A stretch of DNA of 24,490 nucleotides from JACNIZ01 sp964344765 (GTDB lineage Bacteria > Planctomycetota > UBA1135), in the NCBI GenBank assembly GCA_964344765.1, contig CAYFOM010000052.1, positions 1 through 24,490 of the forward strand, in the 5' to 3' direction. Under the pieces are notes generated by a model, which was not told the origin of the DNA, made no database searches, and saw nothing but the letters and a program-made list of their open reading frames with translations. This document shows positions 16,434 through 24,461 of the stretch, piece after piece. How positions within the stretch are numbered: position 1 is the first letter of the stretch; each line of letters begins with the position of its first letter. The translations under genes and the position numbers were made by a program.

Positions 16434-17594
16434 ATGAAACATCTGAGAACCTTGATTTGCTGTGTTGCCGCTTGGGTCAGTTTGACCGGCGGGTTTTTGT
16501 CGGCTGTGGATTGCACCGGGATTTATTACGCCGACGGCGGCGTGGTTCTGGCGGGCAATAACGAGGACTACTGGCGGCCGGATACGCGCATGTGGACGGT
16601 GCCGGGGGAAGACGGCAAGAATGGACGCATTTACTTCGGCTTTGCCGACATGTTCCCGCAGGGCGGCGTGAATGAGAAGGGTTTGTTTTTTGACGGCTTT
16701 GCCACCTTCTCGCTGCCGGTGAAGGGGCAGGCGGGGAAGGAAACTTACCGCGGCAATTTGATTGATAAGGCGATGGCCGATTGCGGCAGCGTCGCCGAGG
16801 TCGTCAGTTTGTTTGAGAATTACGACCTGAGTTTTTTGTCGACGGCGATGCTGATGTTCGGCGACAAGCACGGCGATTCGGTGATCATCGAAGGCGAGCA
16901 CATGATTCGCAAGCAGGGCAGCCATCAGGTCGTGACGAACTTCTATCAGTCACGCATGCGGCCGGAGAATTACAACTGTGCGCGCTTTGAAACTGCGAAT
17001 CAAATCATTGAAGCCAACCCGCAGATTGACATCGACGTGATGCGGCGGGCGCTGGCCGCCACTCATATCGAGCGCGATTCGCCGACGCAGTATTCGAATA
17101 TTTACGATCTGACCAACGGCAAGATTTACTTGTACCACTTCCATAACTACGAGAACGTCGTCGTACTCGATATGAAGGAAGAGCTGGGCAAAGGCAAACG
17201 CGTGGTCGAGATTGCGTCGATGTTCCCGCAGACCTTCGCTTGGGTGCAGTACCAGAAGGAGGCGCGGGCAAAGTTGCAAAAAGAGATTGATGCGCGCCGC
17301 GATCCGAAGATCAAAAACTGGGCATACCAGCCGGTGAGTGGGCGCTACGAGGTGACCACCGAGTCGTCGCGCTGGGAGGAAATCGTCATCAGCTTGAAGG
17401 ACAATAAGCTTTGGGTGCAGGTGGATGATCAGCCGGTCGAGGAACTCATTCCCGAAGGCAAAGATCGCTACTTCCACATGGATTTCAACGGCTCGTACAC
17501 CTTTGAATTCATGCGCGATTCCAGCGGCAAGGTCAACGCGTTGGAGTTCGTCGGTTTCGGCGCGCGCATTCAGGCGAAGAAGAGGTTCCGCTAG
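16434..17594 (+). CDS. Secreted Ntn-hydrolase-like protein (C45/C59-type) with DUF3471-like C-terminal domain
   Basis: A 386-residue exported protein. The start at MKHLRTLICC was chosen because the longer in-frame alternative begins before the terminator at 16349-16382. A signal peptide ends near residue 26, directly before Cys27-Thr28, the expected position of an N-terminal nucleophile cysteine exposed by cleavage. LAGNNEDYW follows about 20 residues later and resembles the GRNxD motif of choloylglycine hydrolase and acyl-CoA:6-aminopenicillanate acyltransferase relatives. GVNEKGLFFDG is the typical strand pair, and ATHIERDSPTQYSNIYDL contains the late Asn-Ile-Tyr/Asp segment of the fold. 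Residues about 300-386 (YEVTTESSRWEEIVISL through FVGFGARIQ) look like DUF3471. It probably hydrolyses an amide bond outside the cytoplasm; the substrate is unknown. The catalytic-Cys assignment is inference. The gene is convergent with the next one. Confidence 0.72.
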   Translation: MKHLRTLICCVAAWVSLTGGFLSAVDCTGIYYADGGVVLAGNNEDYWRPDTRMWTVPGEDGKNGRIYFGFADMFPQGGVNEKGLFFDGFATFSLPVKGQAGKETYRGNLIDKAMADCGSVAEVVSLFENYDLSFLSTAMLMFGDKHGDSVIIEGEHMIRKQGSHQVVTNFYQSRMRPENYNCARFETANQIIEANPQIDIDVMRRALAATHIERDSPTQYSNIYDLTNGKIYLYHFHNYENVVVLDMKEELGKGKRVVEIASMFPQTFAWVQYQKEARAKLQKEIDARRDPKIKNWAYQPVSGRYEVTTESSRWEEIVISLKDNKLWVQVDDQPVEELIPEGKDRYFHMDFNGSYTFEFMRDSSGKVNALEFVGFGARIQAKKRFR

Positions 17595-17619
17595 GGGCGA
17601 CCGCGTTGGCAGCCGCCCC
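17594..17619. terminator. Weak hairpin between convergent genes
   Basis: GGGGCG at 17594-17599 can pair with CGCCCC at 17614-17619 around a 14-base loop, in a 36-base gap between two converging stop codons. No T-run follows. This is the only candidate terminator in the junction. Confidence 0.35.
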
Positions 17620-17630
17620 AATGGGTGCGG

Positions 17631-20342
17631 TTAATTCACCTGCACCGCTGCCGTGTTGGATGCGTATCCCCAAGGTTGCAAGGTGGCGAAGGCGAAGTGC
17701 AGCCAGCGACCGGCAAGACTGGCCGGCAACGGACCCATAGTGTCGAGTTGGGCGTGGGCATTTCCGGCGGCATCGAGCTGACCGGTAAAGCCGACGAATC
17801 CCGGCTGGCCGAGGTTGGCGTGCACGTGATCGAACACCGCATCGCGATTCAGCGGGGCGGTTTGGCCGTTGGGCATGGCCACGCCCGGCAACGTACCTGC
17901 AGACGTCGCGCCGATTACGTAGGTGTTGCCGGCGTGGGCCAATCCGCCGCTGAGGGAAAAATCGACAATGCCTCCGGTTGTGTGATCCAGCGTGGTCGGT
18001 GTTGCTTGGATGGTCAGCGGCGCCCACTCGATGAGTGCGCGGTACTTCGGCGCTTCACTCAACGGTTGATCCATGTATTCCAACGCGCCCCACGAGCCGT
18101 AGCGGCTCCAACGATCCACAAATGAGTAGTTGGCAAACAGCTCGACGCCTTCGCGGTTCAGCATGTCGAGATAGGTGACGTATCGGTCGTACATCTGCGG
18201 ATGGCGGTTGGCGTCGTTCAAAATCTGAGTCAGCTGCGCATCGTTTTCGGCGCCAAAAATGCCGACGAAATGCTGACCTCCTTCATAGCAAATCAAACTC
18301 ATGCCTTGTTGGTCGGCGAGTTGCTTTTGCTGTTGAACGTAGATCTGTTCGCCGTCGATCGCCGCCGGGCTGTAGGCGTGGATGATTTCGTCGACGGTTG
18401 GGTAATTCGGCACGTTCGGCGGTAGTTCCGCAGGCGTGAAGTTATGACCGAAGTACGGAGCGATCGCCAGCGCATCCGGCATCACGTAATTCGGATTGGT
18501 TGCAGGGCTGTTAAGCGCTTGCACCCGCACTTGGCTGACATAAGTGTTGGACGACTGCGTGGCCATCACTTTGACTAGCCGCGCCGGGTCGCCGAACTCC
18601 TGTTCGAATATTTCCCAAATTTGAGCCGACCGCAGGCTGACAAAGTATTGCCCGGCATGCCATCGATCACCGTGCAGCCCCAACGCTTCCCCTTGGTCGG
18701 CCACCCAGCTGGTTTGGGTGAATATCGGATTCCAGGTTTCGTTGGAGTACTCGACATACAGCTTCAGAGCGGGGTCAAGATTGTCGCGCCAAAGCATGGC
18801 GGTGCGGCGCACATAATCATCATCGGCTTGATGGGGGATGCACAGCCATGCATCCGTCTGCAGCTGATTGCTGAGTTGAATCATCCACTCCATCGCCACG
18901 CCGTGCGATGCCTGGGTGTAATCGGTCGGCAGCGCGCGTTCGTCCCAACTGTCGACCCACGAGTGATTGATTGCGCCGGTATCCATGAAACGCAAATTGG
19001 TGAAAGGCGCGAGCCGCTGTAGATAGAGCGGGTGGAAAGGCTGCGTTTGGTAAGTACTTTCAAAGCCCGGCATGATCAAGCGCAGGTTGCGCACTGGATC
19101 GGTAGCGGCTGATTGTTGGATATGGAGGAAGAAGTTCGTATCAACGCCGATGGTCGCCGGAATGGTCACCGTCGTCGTTCCACCGCTCAACGTGATCGGC
19201 GGGCTGACGTGCGTGCCGAGGATTTGAATCACGCCGGTTCCCTCAACGATCAACGTGTGATCGCCGCTGATGAAAGTCGGCAGGATGGTGTGCACAGTGT
19301 GCTGGTTGCCATCGCTGGCGGTGAACGGAATTTGCAGCGGCCAGCCGTCGGCATCGCGAGGAAGATCACCAGCCATTCCACTATCCCATTCGGTGCCACC
19401 CACGCTGCGCGTCATCCATACCCGCGCCGCTTTCATTTGATCGACGAACATCCAATCGCTCATCCAATCGTTGACATAACCAAGATTCATCGCCATGTGC
19501 ATGCGCCGCGGCGGCAGCTCGGTGAAGCGCGCATGAATGACCTTGTCGGCATCCATCGTGATCGTGCGCGGATTACCGGTTCCGCTGACGTCGCCCTGCC
19601 AGCCACCGAAGCGGAAACCCGGATTGGCGTTGCTGTGCAATACCACCTGCGATCCGGCGACAAACAAATCGCCGGCCGGTTGGGTGCGCGCATCGCCGCC
19701 AAAATCCGACGACAAGGTCATGCTGTGCACCGGCCCCGGATCGACGATGCCGAAATCCTGGATCGTCGTTCGGTGGCCACCAAACTGAGCACCGTGTGCG
19801 TAAATCCGGAACTCGACGGGCGCGGCAATGCCGTCGTAACCGCTCAACGGGAATATGAAACTGTGATCCATATGCCACAGCGTGCTTTTGTCCTGCGGTT
19901 CGGTAGTGAACAGCTGCTGCCCCTCGGCAAAGCCGTCGATGCTGCTGAAGATTGAGTACTCAGTTGCCGAATGCCAATCCAGTCGACCGGTGGTCAGCTG
20001 GATTTGCATGCCGCCCAAATCCATCGTGCCGATGTTTGGGGATAGCGTGAAATGTAGATACTGCTGATCACGAATCGCCTCAGCCAGCGTACTGCCGGGG
20101 TCGGTGGCGGTGGCGTCGACCGAAAAAGCTAGCGCGTCGTCTATGCCGGAAGCCGGAACAATCCCAGCCCCTAACTCCCAACCGCTATAGCTTAAATTCG
20201 GCGCCAACTCCAAGGTCGCCGTCCACGGCGTATTCAGCGCCGGTTCGACTCCTTGAAAATCGCAAACCAATGTGTTCTGCGCCGCAGCCAACGTGCAAAG
20301 CAAAAGCGCCATCAAGGCTGAACCTATTCTGCGAATCATCAT
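17631..20342 (-). CDS. Large secreted protein with glycosidase-like (clan GH-A-like) core and InlB-type repeat
   Basis: A 903-residue exported protein with signal peptide MMIRRIGSALMALLLCTLAAAQ (about 1-21, split by a Leu-rich core). Residues about 25-205 are beta-rich with jelly-roll character. Residues about 213-275 form a divergent InlB B-repeat-like unit (FRFGGWQGDVSGTGNP, then TITMDADKVIHARF). The central domain (about 280-770) contains MAMNLGYVNDW, then WMIQLSNQLQTDAW, then YVEYSNETWNPIF with Asn534-Glu535, and LICYEGGQHF with Glu687. The spacing of NE and YEGG is what clan GH-A retaining glycosidases show for acid/base and nucleophile. No CAZy family can be named from sequence alone. 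The C-terminal 130 residues form another beta domain. With the fucosidase block it adds to a polysaccharide theme. ATG codons occur at 20342 and 20339; no Shine-Dalgarno sequence is visible. Confidence 0.75.
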   Translation of the reverse strand: MMIRRIGSALMALLLCTLAAAQNTLVCDFQGVEPALNTPWTATLELAPNLSYSGWELGAGIVPASGIDDALAFSVDATATDPGSTLAEAIRDQQYLHFTLSPNIGTMDLGGMQIQLTTGRLDWHSATEYSIFSSIDGFAEGQQLFTTEPQDKSTLWHMDHSFIFPLSGYDGIAAPVEFRIYAHGAQFGGHRTTIQDFGIVDPGPVHSMTLSSDFGGDARTQPAGDLFVAGSQVVLHSNANPGFRFGGWQGDVSGTGNPRTITMDADKVIHARFTELPPRRMHMAMNLGYVNDWMSDWMFVDQMKAARVWMTRSVGGTEWDSGMAGDLPRDADGWPLQIPFTASDGNQHTVHTILPTFISGDHTLIVEGTGVIQILGTHVSPPITLSGGTTTVTIPATIGVDTNFFLHIQQSAATDPVRNLRLIMPGFESTYQTQPFHPLYLQRLAPFTNLRFMDTGAINHSWVDSWDERALPTDYTQASHGVAMEWMIQLSNQLQTDAWLCIPHQADDDYVRRTAMLWRDNLDPALKLYVEYSNETWNPIFTQTSWVADQGEALGLHGDRWHAGQYFVSLRSAQIWEIFEQEFGDPARLVKVMATQSSNTYVSQVRVQALNSPATNPNYVMPDALAIAPYFGHNFTPAELPPNVPNYPTVDEIIHAYSPAAIDGEQIYVQQQKQLADQQGMSLICYEGGQHFVGIFGAENDAQLTQILNDANRHPQMYDRYVTYLDMLNREGVELFANYSFVDRWSRYGSWGALEYMDQPLSEAPKYRALIEWAPLTIQATPTTLDHTTGGIVDFSLSGGLAHAGNTYVIGATSAGTLPGVAMPNGQTAPLNRDAVFDHVHANLGQPGFVGFTGQLDAAGNAHAQLDTMGPLPASLAGRWLHFAFATLQPWGYASNTAAVQVN

Positions 20343-20450
20343 TCCGGCAAAATACGCTCGCCCGATGGCGCACCCTTCCTCTATTCGATTGCGATTTTGA
20401 AATGTTCCTCCGAACTTCCCGTTGCGGCAGAGATGGCTTTGCCTTTGCGT

Positions 20451-21101
20451 TTACAGCGACGCGCCGTTAACTAGCGATTTGAATGCATTGAGGTTCAGCG
20501 AGATGCCGATGAACCCTTGGTAGTCCAATTTTCCGCCACCGGTGGGATCAAGGGCGCCGACTCCAACTTGCACTGCAAATTCCGGCGCAATGTCGTAGCC
20601 GATGCCAATGCATTTATAGCTTCCGGTTTCACTGCCCCCTTCAAAGTCGCCTAGGGAATGACCGTAAAAGACCGAAAACCGTTTCCACGGGCTAGCATTT
20701 TTGATGGGAATTGTTTGATTTGACCACGAGGCAGTTTGATCCCATTTGGATACTTCGGCCCTAACCTCTGCCGCTTGTTTATCGCCGGATTTTTGATCGT
20801 CATTTAGCGCTTCAGTGATGTTTTTCTTCGCCTCTTCGCTGATCGTTACGGCATTGGAATACCAACGTCCGGCAGGATACGCCTTGACGGAAAACAGGTA
20901 TCCAGAGAAGTCGTCATCGCCACTTCGGGCAACGCCGTAACCGGCTCCGATGTCGAAGAAACCCGGATTTTCGACTTTAATTTCTTCGTCGCTGGCGAGC
21001 ACGCCGAGGGGTTCCATGGTTCCGCAGCTCGGCAGGAGCAGGGCCAGTCCGAAAAGGGCCAGAGCCTTCTTGGGGGAGAAATGGTTGAATTGAGACCACA
21101 T
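20451..21101 (-). CDS. Predicted lipoprotein of unknown function, beta-rich
   Basis: A 216-residue lipoprotein of no recognised family. The start MWSQFNHFSPKKALALFGLA was chosen because it gives a compact signal: basic n-region, hydrophobic h-region and lipobox LLPSC with Cys26. Further upstream in-frame starts would add 80 residues overlapping the adjacent sigma-factor region. The mature part alternates Gly/aromatic strands (FFDIGAGYGVARS, GYLFSVKAYPAGRW, RFSVFYGHSLGDF, CIGIGYDIAPEFAVQVGVG, YQGFIGISLNLNAF), resembling a small outer-membrane barrel or lipocalin-like sheet. A helical Lys/Glu-rich stretch lies near 78-100. It is divergent from the ECF sigma operon across 184 bases, and could be a target of that sigma factor, which is inference. 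No Shine-Dalgarno sequence is visible. Confidence 0.75.
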   Translation of the reverse strand: MWSQFNHFSPKKALALFGLALLLPSCGTMEPLGVLASDEEIKVENPGFFDIGAGYGVARSGDDDFSGYLFSVKAYPAGRWYSNAVTISEEAKKNITEALNDDQKSGDKQAAEVRAEVSKWDQTASWSNQTIPIKNASPWKRFSVFYGHSLGDFEGGSETGSYKCIGIGYDIAPEFAVQVGVGALDPTGGGKLDYQGFIGISLNLNAFKSLVNGASL

Positions 21102-21285
21102 GTAGTGGCACACGAACTGTGTTGAATTACCTGCCAAATTCCTAACAAAAAAACTTATTTGGCCGATCGCCGGTTTGCGTTCGTGTTTGCTTTTGATGAC
21201 TGGAAATAGATTTGCGCTCGGCGAGCTTCTTTGGAAGAATCCATTGGGCGGCGAGAATTCGTTCGCGCCGTTTTTAGCCACCTGC

Positions 21286-21855
21286 ATGGAAACTTCATCC
21301 CCTCTGACCGAAGCACAGGTATGTGCGGTTTTGGATCGCATCCAAGGTGGGGATCGTTCTGCGAAGGAAGAATTGTTCCGCCTGCTTTACAACGAGTTGT
21401 ATGGTCGCGCGCGCCGACAAATGCAGGGGCAACCGGCCGGGATCAGCCTGCAAGCTACCGAATTGGTGAATGAGGCTTACTTGCGCCTGGGCGGAAATCG
21501 CGGCCAGTCGTGGCGCAGCCGTCAGCATTTTCTGGCGACGGCGTCGTTGGCGATGCGCCATGTTTTGATCGACTACTTTCGCAAGCGCAACAAGCGCAGC
21601 AACCGCGCGAATTTGGAAGTGGAAGAGTTGGCGGCGGTTTTTGAAGATCGCTCAGTGGATTTGGAGGCGTTGGATGTGGCGCTGACCGAGTTGCGCGAAG
21701 CCGATCCGGACATGGCGCAGGCGGTGGACTTGCGGTTTTTCGGTGGCGTCAGCGTGGAAGAGACGGCCAACATTTTGGATATCAAACTCCGCACCTTCAG
21801 CCGCCGTTGGGCGACGACGCGGGCGTGGCTATTTCGTCGGGTGAACCGTGGATAA
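21286..21855 (+). CDS. ECF sigma factor (TIGR02999-type, planctomycete/acidobacterial 'SigK-like')
   Basis: An extracytoplasmic-function sigma factor, 189 residues, typical for the group of about 180-190. The start at METSSPLTEAQV was chosen because the family begins with a short 'T.LL..vr.GD..A.eeL' segment; upstream starts would add 37 residues of unrelated sequence. Region 2 is about 18-95 (AKEELFRLLYNELYGRARR, then LQATELVNEAYLRL, then RQHFLATASLAMRHVLIDYFRKR). Region 4 is about 125-185 (ALTELREADPDMAQAVDLRFF, then GVSVEETANILDIKLRTFSRRW as helix-turn-helix). The last bases overlap the GTG start of the kinase gene by 8 bases, so both are co-translated. Sigma factors of this group are commonly encoded next to such kinases, which are thought to regulate them in place of anti-sigma factors. 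Confidence 0.92.
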   Translation: METSSPLTEAQVCAVLDRIQGGDRSAKEELFRLLYNELYGRARRQMQGQPAGISLQATELVNEAYLRLGGNRGQSWRSRQHFLATASLAMRHVLIDYFRKRNKRSNRANLEVEELAAVFEDRSVDLEALDVALTELREADPDMAQAVDLRFFGGVSVEETANILDIKLRTFSRRWATTRAWLFRRVNRG

Positions 21856-24082
21856 AAAACGCTGGCAGCGCATTCAGGAGTTGTGCGAGCAGGCACAGTC
21901 GATGGCGCCGGTCGAGCGCGACGACTTCTTGGCTGAGCAATCGTCGGATGATCTCAGCATTGCTGATGAAGTGCGCTCGATGCTGGCGGGAGTTCCGCCG
22001 TCGGAGTTTTTGAATGCGCCGAGCAATTTGCCGCCGGAGGAGTCGTATTCCGGCGGTGGGCTGGAAGGCTTGAAGATGGGCGAGTTCGAGCTGATCGAGG
22101 AGATCGGCCACGGTGGGATGGGGGTGGTCTATCGCGCCCATCAACCGGGTTTGGAGCGCGATGTCGCGGTCAAGATTCTGCCCAAGATTCGGACTGGGGA
22201 TGAGCAGGCGTTGGAGCGATTTCGACGTGAAGCCAAGGCGGCGTCCAATCTGAATCATCCAAATGTGGTTCCAATTTTGAGTGTAGGTGAAAGTCACGGC
22301 ATGGCGTGGTACGCGATGACGTTGATTGAAGGCCAGGATCTTGGTGCGTTCATCCACGACCTCAAATCCGGCTCATCCAAAGCCGAGGCAGTCTTTGGCA
22401 AATTCGGCACCGACGATTACTTCCGCAACCTAGCCGCCGCCTTCGCCCAAGTATGCGACGCCGTGCATTACGCCCATCAATCCGGCGTCATCCACCGCGA
22501 CATCAAACCCGCCAACATTCTTTTAGATCCAAACGGCAAACTCCTCCTCACCGACTTCGGCCTAGCCAAAGACGAGCGCTTCGGCTCCATGTCCGTCTCC
22601 GGCCAGCTCCAGGGCACGCCGCACTACATGAGCCCCGAGCAAGCCCGCGCCAGCGTCAACAAGATTGACCACCGCACGGATATCTATTCGCTGTCAGTCG
22701 TTCTTTACGAGCTGCTAAGTCTCAAGCGCCCATTTGGGGGTGATTCCGCGTTGGAGGTCCTTGACCAAATCCTCAAGCAACAGGTGCGGCCACTGCATTC
22801 GTCGGCGTTTGGTGTCCCAATGCCACTTTCTATTCTCGCTGAGAAGGGGATGGATAAAGATGCCCATGGACGGTTCGGAGAGGTAAGTGACCTTGCAACC
22901 GATTTGCGGCGATATAGCAGAGGAGAGGCAATTCATACCTTAGGCCCGACCCGACTAACTCGTGTAATTGAGAGTATCCGTCGAAACCAACGGGGTCTTC
23001 GTAAAGTCGGCTTCGTGGTTGTAACTGGGGTCGCACTCGGAATCGGTCTACCCCTATGGATGCGGTATGCCCAAATGATCCCAGTCATTATTGAAGATAC
23101 TGGAGATGGATGGGAAGCCGAAGTTTATGAACATAATTGGGAGCTAGGTACCTTGAGTTTCCTCGGCACAAGGGAGAGCAACTTTCGCCTCAGCGAGGGA
23201 GACTATCGAATTGTGGTTCGACTAGGGGATCAATACAGTGAATTCACTCGTTATATAAGGACAGGTAGTGCGCCGGTTCGACTTGCACCACGGCTTGGCG
23301 CATTCGAGGACAAAGGAATGATTAAGATCGAAAAATTTGAGGTCCAAGACCTAGGGTTCGATGAAATCAATGATTTTCAATGGAGCGGATATGCTTCGAA
23401 AGATATCTCTGTCAATGATATCTGGGTAGACATTGCAGAGGTTTCCAACGCAGATTATTGGGAATACCTCAAAGCGCAGCCTGGAGCTGAAGTTCCCCTC
23501 CATTGGGATGATCCGGCATCTCCTTTTGTTCTTCAGCAAGTATTAACGTGGAGCGAAATTCCAAGGCATGCAGAGGATTGGGGTAGGTTGCCCGTCATAG
23601 GTCTAACCCAAAGTGCGGCACAACAATACGCAGAATGGTCTGGCAAGCGGTTGCCGACTTCATGGGAATGGATGGCAATTGCGAGGGGTGAAAAAGATCG
23701 ACAGTTTCCTTGGCAAGAGAAGATGTCAGATTTGCCAAAAGATGTAGTCGTAGGATTCGAGTCGAATGATCGAACAACGCCTTGGCCTGGCTACTGGGAC
23801 TATGTTCGCCTAGCAGATGAGCCACCGGTTTGGGATGTCCAACCGGACTTTGGCATTTGGAACATGTATGGAAATGTCTCCGAATGGACAGAATCTCCCT
23901 TAATCAAAGTTGAGCACAAAGGGGAACAGCCTAAGCCCCAACTCTCTAATTTCATTGCCATGGGTGAATGCTGGCTTTCTGGTTCAGAGAACCCACGAGA
24001 AATTGGAGAGCTCGCCCCACTGTCACCCTCAGTTCGGTGGGTGGGCTTTCGATGTGTTAAGGGAACTTACCTGGATAAATAG
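21848..24082 (+). CDS. Membrane Ser/Thr protein kinase with C-terminal FGE-sulfatase-like (C-type-lectin fold) domain
   Basis: A 744-residue receptor kinase. Residues 79-355 are a Hanks-type kinase with complete catalysis: IGHGGMGVVY (86-95), Lys109 in VAVKIL, HRDIKPANIL with Asp218 and Asn223, DFGLAK (236-241), GTPHYMSPEQA (256-266). A single membrane segment is at 387-405 (VGFVVVTGVALGIGLPLW). Residues about 412-485 form a small beta domain. Residues 520-738 match the FGE-sulfatase fold: DIAEVSNADYWEYL, VIGLTQSAAQQYAEWSGKRLPT, FGIWNMYGNVSEWT and RWVGFRCVKG. The CxxxxC-type active-site pair of real formylglycine enzymes is absent (only isolated Cys708 and Cys736), so this domain probably senses or binds a ligand. 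The start is GTG overlapping the sigma gene. From about residue 281 on, base composition drops and codon use changes. Confidence 0.93.
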   Translation: MDKKRWQRIQELCEQAQSMAPVERDDFLAEQSSDDLSIADEVRSMLAGVPPSEFLNAPSNLPPEESYSGGGLEGLKMGEFELIEEIGHGGMGVVYRAHQPGLERDVAVKILPKIRTGDEQALERFRREAKAASNLNHPNVVPILSVGESHGMAWYAMTLIEGQDLGAFIHDLKSGSSKAEAVFGKFGTDDYFRNLAAAFAQVCDAVHYAHQSGVIHRDIKPANILLDPNGKLLLTDFGLAKDERFGSMSVSGQLQGTPHYMSPEQARASVNKIDHRTDIYSLSVVLYELLSLKRPFGGDSALEVLDQILKQQVRPLHSSAFGVPMPLSILAEKGMDKDAHGRFGEVSDLATDLRRYSRGEAIHTLGPTRLTRVIESIRRNQRGLRKVGFVVVTGVALGIGLPLWMRYAQMIPVIIEDTGDGWEAEVYEHNWELGTLSFLGTRESNFRLSEGDYRIVVRLGDQYSEFTRYIRTGSAPVRLAPRLGAFEDKGMIKIEKFEVQDLGFDEINDFQWSGYASKDISVNDIWVDIAEVSNADYWEYLKAQPGAEVPLHWDDPASPFVLQQVLTWSEIPRHAEDWGRLPVIGLTQSAAQQYAEWSGKRLPTSWEWMAIARGEKDRQFPWQEKMSDLPKDVVVGFESNDRTTPWPGYWDYVRLADEPPVWDVQPDFGIWNMYGNVSEWTESPLIKVEHKGEQPKPQLSNFIAMGECWLSGSENPREIGELAPLSPSVRWVGFRCVKGTYLDK

Positions 24083-24095
24083 TGTGGAAAGATAA

Positions 24096-24461
24096 ATGGA
24101 AAGTACGGATAAGTTAGAGAAGTTTTTTTGGGTCAGCGTGTGCTACCACGATGATTGGTCACATAAGTTGTCAACCCTGGAAGTGGCAAAGGCATTAAAG
24201 CGACAGGTCAGATGCTACGTGGTTGATAAATTAAAATGGGCTACCTCAAACAAGTTTGGGGAGAAGGACAATATCGAAGTCGTTGATGGAGGCATGGTTT
24301 TGAAGGTGCCAATTGAGGAACCCTCTGATGCGAACTTAACTGATGAAGATATTTTTGAAGCGCTAAATGAAAAGGCTTTGGAGGCAATAGACAAGGTCTT
24401 GGCAAAAAGATCCCCAGCAAACTTTCAACTGTCCTTAGATCAAGCAACATCTTTTCTGTAA
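24096..24461 (+). CDS. Small protein of unknown function, third gene of the sigma-kinase operon
   Basis: A complete 121-residue protein, 13 bases after the kinase stop, with a usable GGAAAG about 6 bases before the ATG. No family is recognised. It has no signal peptide or membrane segment. The N-terminal half is aromatic-rich (KFFWVSVCYHDDWSHKLS); residues 26-50 are basic (VAKALKRQVRCYVVDKLKW); a beta pair follows (NIEVVDGGMVLKVPIEE), then an acidic, helical C-terminal part (DEDIFEALNEKALEAIDKVLA). Base composition is low in GC, like the second half of the kinase gene. Being tightly linked, it could be a kinase or sigma-factor partner; the sequence alone does not show this. Confidence 0.75.
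   Translation: MESTDKLEKFFWVSVCYHDDWSHKLSTLEVAKALKRQVRCYVVDKLKWATSNKFGEKDNIEVVDGGMVLKVPIEEPSDANLTDEDIFEALNEKALEAIDKVLAKRSPANFQLSLDQATSFL

Noticed and set aside
23400..24082. FGE-like domain as a diversity-generating retroelement target
   Set aside because: The C-type-lectin fold is a common target of such elements, but no reverse transcriptase, no near-copy template repeat and no enrichment of AAC/AAT codons near the GFRC end are seen. The right flank beyond the window would need checking.
21848..24082. Active formylglycine-generating enzyme
   Set aside because: The paired active-site cysteines close together before the GFRC end are missing, and no sulfatase gene is in the window.
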